Source: Smallanthus sonchifolius | Lineage: Eukaryota; Streptophyta; Magnoliopsida; Asterales; Asteraceae | Length of the DNA: 64,000 nt | Direction: 5' to 3' | NCBI GenBank assembly: GCA_023525975.1 | Contig: CM042038.1 | Coordinates: 10,479,272 to 10,543,271, forward strand | In this document: positions 61,715 through 64,000 of the stretch, piece after piece | Layout of the letters: every line of letters begins with the position of its first letter | Position numbering within the stretch: position 1 is the first letter of the stretch | Made by a program: the position numbers and the translations under genes | Notes under the pieces: generated by a model | Databases searched by the model: none | What the model was told of the DNA's origin: nothing | The model's input: the letters and a program-made list of their open reading frames with translations, nothing else

Positions 61715-64000
61715 TTAAGACCCCCATCCTCTTAAAAGAGTACATTGTGCAACACGGCTGACTCCCAATGTGAAGGCTCCCATTCGAAGGTTGCATTCAT
61801 ACGTTCGACACATATTTTTTATGCTTTTGAAAGCTCCCGTCATGTATTTCTTGAGTTCGGCATTCACATTCTCTTCATCCCACATAATATGCTGATTGTT
61901 CTGTAAATTCAGTGACCAGAGAAAGAGAATTTGTTCAATCTCAATTACAAATGCATATAAAGGTTGAAACTTACACTTCTTTTGTCATATATAGTTCATT
62001 TTATTTTATTGTACCAGAAAGTGAAGGAAACTATATGTGGATCCAAAATTAAATGCTCAGTTGGTTCGGATCAAAACGGGTTCCAACCAAAATGGGTGTT
62101 TTTGAGGGAAAAAAGAGATACAGTATGGGTTCACCAGCTATATTTGATTTATGGCTACCTGAACCAACTCGAAGTAGCTAACAGTCACTCCTCCAGCATT
62201 GGCATATATATCTGGAAGTATTACAACTCCTTTCTTTGACAAAATCTATAGCAATAAAACACATCTTATTAGAAAAACTTAATAACTTCGACGGATCAAA
62301 GAATCTAAATAAAAATGGTACCTCGTCTGCTTCTGGATCAGTAGGATTGTTTGCAGCTTCTATGATGAACTTGGCTTTAACGTCTCTTGCGTTTTCTCTT
62401 CGATGGGCAATTTGAACAAACAAATAGATCAACAAAATAACTTGAGATATATAGATGCAGAAAACATATATTAAAATGGTATATTTCTTGAAAGAAAAAA
62501 ATAAGATGATACCTTGTGAGAACACCACTTAAGGCACATGGTATGAGTACATCACATTCATGAATCAACAATTCATCTGCATTCATCATATCTCCACCAT
62601 CAAAACTACTTAAGCTTCCTGTTTTTTCTTTATGCTCAAGCAATGATGGAATATCAATACCATTTTGGGTTCTTAACGGCTCCAGTAACATCATTAACCG
62701 CAATGATCTTACCACCCCTTTCGTGTTCCAGCCTCGCTACCCAAGATCCCACATTGCCAAAACCCTGAAAAAAGAAAAGTCAAGTCAATAAATATCATGA
62801 AACATAAGTCAACACAAGATCATAAACCATACCTGAATTACAACAGTCAAACCTTTGATCGACATCCCGTATTCAGCTAGCAAGGCTTACGTGGCAAAAA
62901 CAACACCACGACCGGTTGCAGCCTCTCTTCCCAGTGATCCACCAAGCTCCTAGTATTAGAAAGATGCTATAAACTATCTTTTTATTTTTGAACGGTGAAC
63001 ATTGAATGTTGTGACGTCGCACCCCCCGTCACATGGGAGAGCCTCGTCCAACTCCGGCCAATATGTTGTCTTAAATGAGCCCACTTGACATCAGAGTTGG
63101 AGAGCATCCAAGGAAAAATCCCACCCAATACGGCCCCTTCCGGGCTTGAGGGAGAGCCGAGGCTCGAACCCTAGATCGGCGTGGGTAAAACCCTGGTGCA
63201 TCAGCCTAAGAACTAGGACTCATTTGCATGCCTCAGAAATTAATGGTGGTGGCAAGGATTGAACCGGGTCCCTTGGGACTTCAGACCTCACCTTAACCAC
63301 TACACCACAACCTCTTTGGCTGCCATAAACTATCTGATAGTCAAATATATTGATTAGCATTCTTATACTCACTATTGGTTTTCCGGTGACTATTGCAGGC
63401 GAGTAACCATGGAATTTAGAGTACTCACCAGAAATCCAAGCCATAGTCTGTCAATATCCCAAACAGTTAGTAACATAGTTTTGTTTATTGTAAATGTTAC
63501 TGTGTGATCAACAATAACAGGAAAAAGTACAAACCTGGGCATTGGTGCCCATATCTGGTGCTGGAACATCAATGTTTACTCCAATAACATCATGAATCTT
63601 TTGTGTGAATACACGAGTAAGTCGTTCAAGCTCGCTCACTGAAAAGTCCTTTGGTGAGCACCCGATTCCGCCCTTGACTCCACCATAAGGAACGTTTACT
63701 ACAGCCGTCTTCCAAGTCATTAGTTGAGCCAAGGCGTTTACTTCGTCATGTTCAACCTTAAAAAAAACAAAATTTACCAAACATTTCAATCAATTTTCAA
63801 GGCAAAAATCGAATTAGAGATTTCTTTAGATTCTAATAGTATTGAGTTTTACGTTAAAATAAACACACAAAATCTCATCAAAAACAATCCATCAACAACA
63901 GTAAACTGTAAAACCCTAAACCGTAAAACCTAAATCTCTTTTATCATAAAGCACATGCATATACTGCACAAAGAAAGATCACCTTAGGATGATATCGTAT
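61715..64000 (-). pseudogene. NAD-glutamate dehydrogenase gene, 3' part, disabled
   Basis: Exons on the minus strand: 64000-63983 (partial), 63756-63535, 63447-63373, 62949-62833, 62764-62513, 62397-62322, 62245-62159 and 61900-61715. They encode the plant GDH sequence in order: RYHPK, ALAQLMTWKTAVVNVPYGG, VPAPDMGTNAQ, HGYSPAIVTGKPI, GREAATGRGVVFAT, GFGNVGSWVARL, KFIIEAANNPTDPEADE, LPDIYANAGGVTVSYFE, and the normal end CTLLRGWGS. GDH interconverts glutamate and 2-oxoglutarate in mitochondria. Two clear lesions exist: TAA at 62887-62889 where the family has Glu (FAT-E-ALLAEYG), and one extra base in the A run at 62663-62666, making that exon 252 nt instead of 251 and throwing the frame off after VKNP. 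Splice sites are mostly intact, so decay is recent. The 5' exons are beyond the window. Confidence 0.85.
63000..63325. repeat. tRNA-like (SINE-like) repeats in a GDH intron
   Basis: The intron contains two tRNA-like stretches: GAGGCTCGAACCCTAGATC near 63160 and GGATTGAACCGGGTCCCTTG with CACTACACCACAACC near 63255-63310. No full tRNA gene is formed. The GDH paralogue without the insertion is not in this window, so the limits are approximate. Confidence 0.4.

Overview
This is eukaryotic nuclear DNA from a flowering plant, probably a eudicot and perhaps an asterid. That reading rests on AT-rich intergenic DNA, multi-exon genes with GT-AG introns, plant-specific products (TOC34, chloroplast Fe-superoxide dismutase, NPH3 and CIP7-like families) and a dense set of plant transposons. 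The species itself is inference. I found no CRISPR array, operon or tRNA/rRNA gene.

Layout. 1-11.7 kb has no intact gene. It holds a Pack-MULE carrying a captured alpha-L-fucosidase fragment (904-2228) that itself contains a solo LTR, then a hAT MITE, a second solo LTR, a LINE remnant, an NPH3 gene fragment and Harbinger-type pieces. 12.0-15.7 kb (+) is an intact WD40-like gene of 482 codons. 16-21 kb is repeat-rich with two delimited small Helitrons. 21.4-26.2 kb (+) is a COP1-interacting-protein-7-related gene of about 887 codons. 26.6-27.4 kb is a PIF/Harbinger element. 28.5-32.7 kb (+) is an intact TOC34-type chloroplast import GTPase (297 aa) with a second Pack-MULE in its last intron.

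33.2-52.2 kb (-) is a tandem Fe-SOD duplication. The copy at 49684-52198 is intact (304 aa). The other copy (about 33657-48990) is dead and is split by an 11.6-kb CACTA element (35669-47293), with a MULE-MITE, a Helitron and a foldback element also inside it. The CACTA element carries an open tnpA-like gene and a broken tnp2 gene on the minus strand.

54.1-60.4 kb is a head-to-head pair: a nuclear poly(A)-binding protein (PABN, -) and Mediator subunit MED31 (+). 61.7-64.0 kb (-) is the 3' part of an NAD-glutamate dehydrogenase gene that carries an in-frame stop and a frameshift, and it runs off the window.

The genes do not form one pathway. TOC34 and Fe-SOD both act at or in chloroplasts; PABN and MED31 both serve RNA polymerase II expression. 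The main biological story is genome remodelling: gene-fragment capture by MULEs, nested insertions with exact target-site duplications, and a gene duplication in which the intact copy preserves empty sites for the insertions in the dead copy. Coordinates of splice sites were assigned by eye from GT-AG sites, reading-frame continuity and remembered family sequences.
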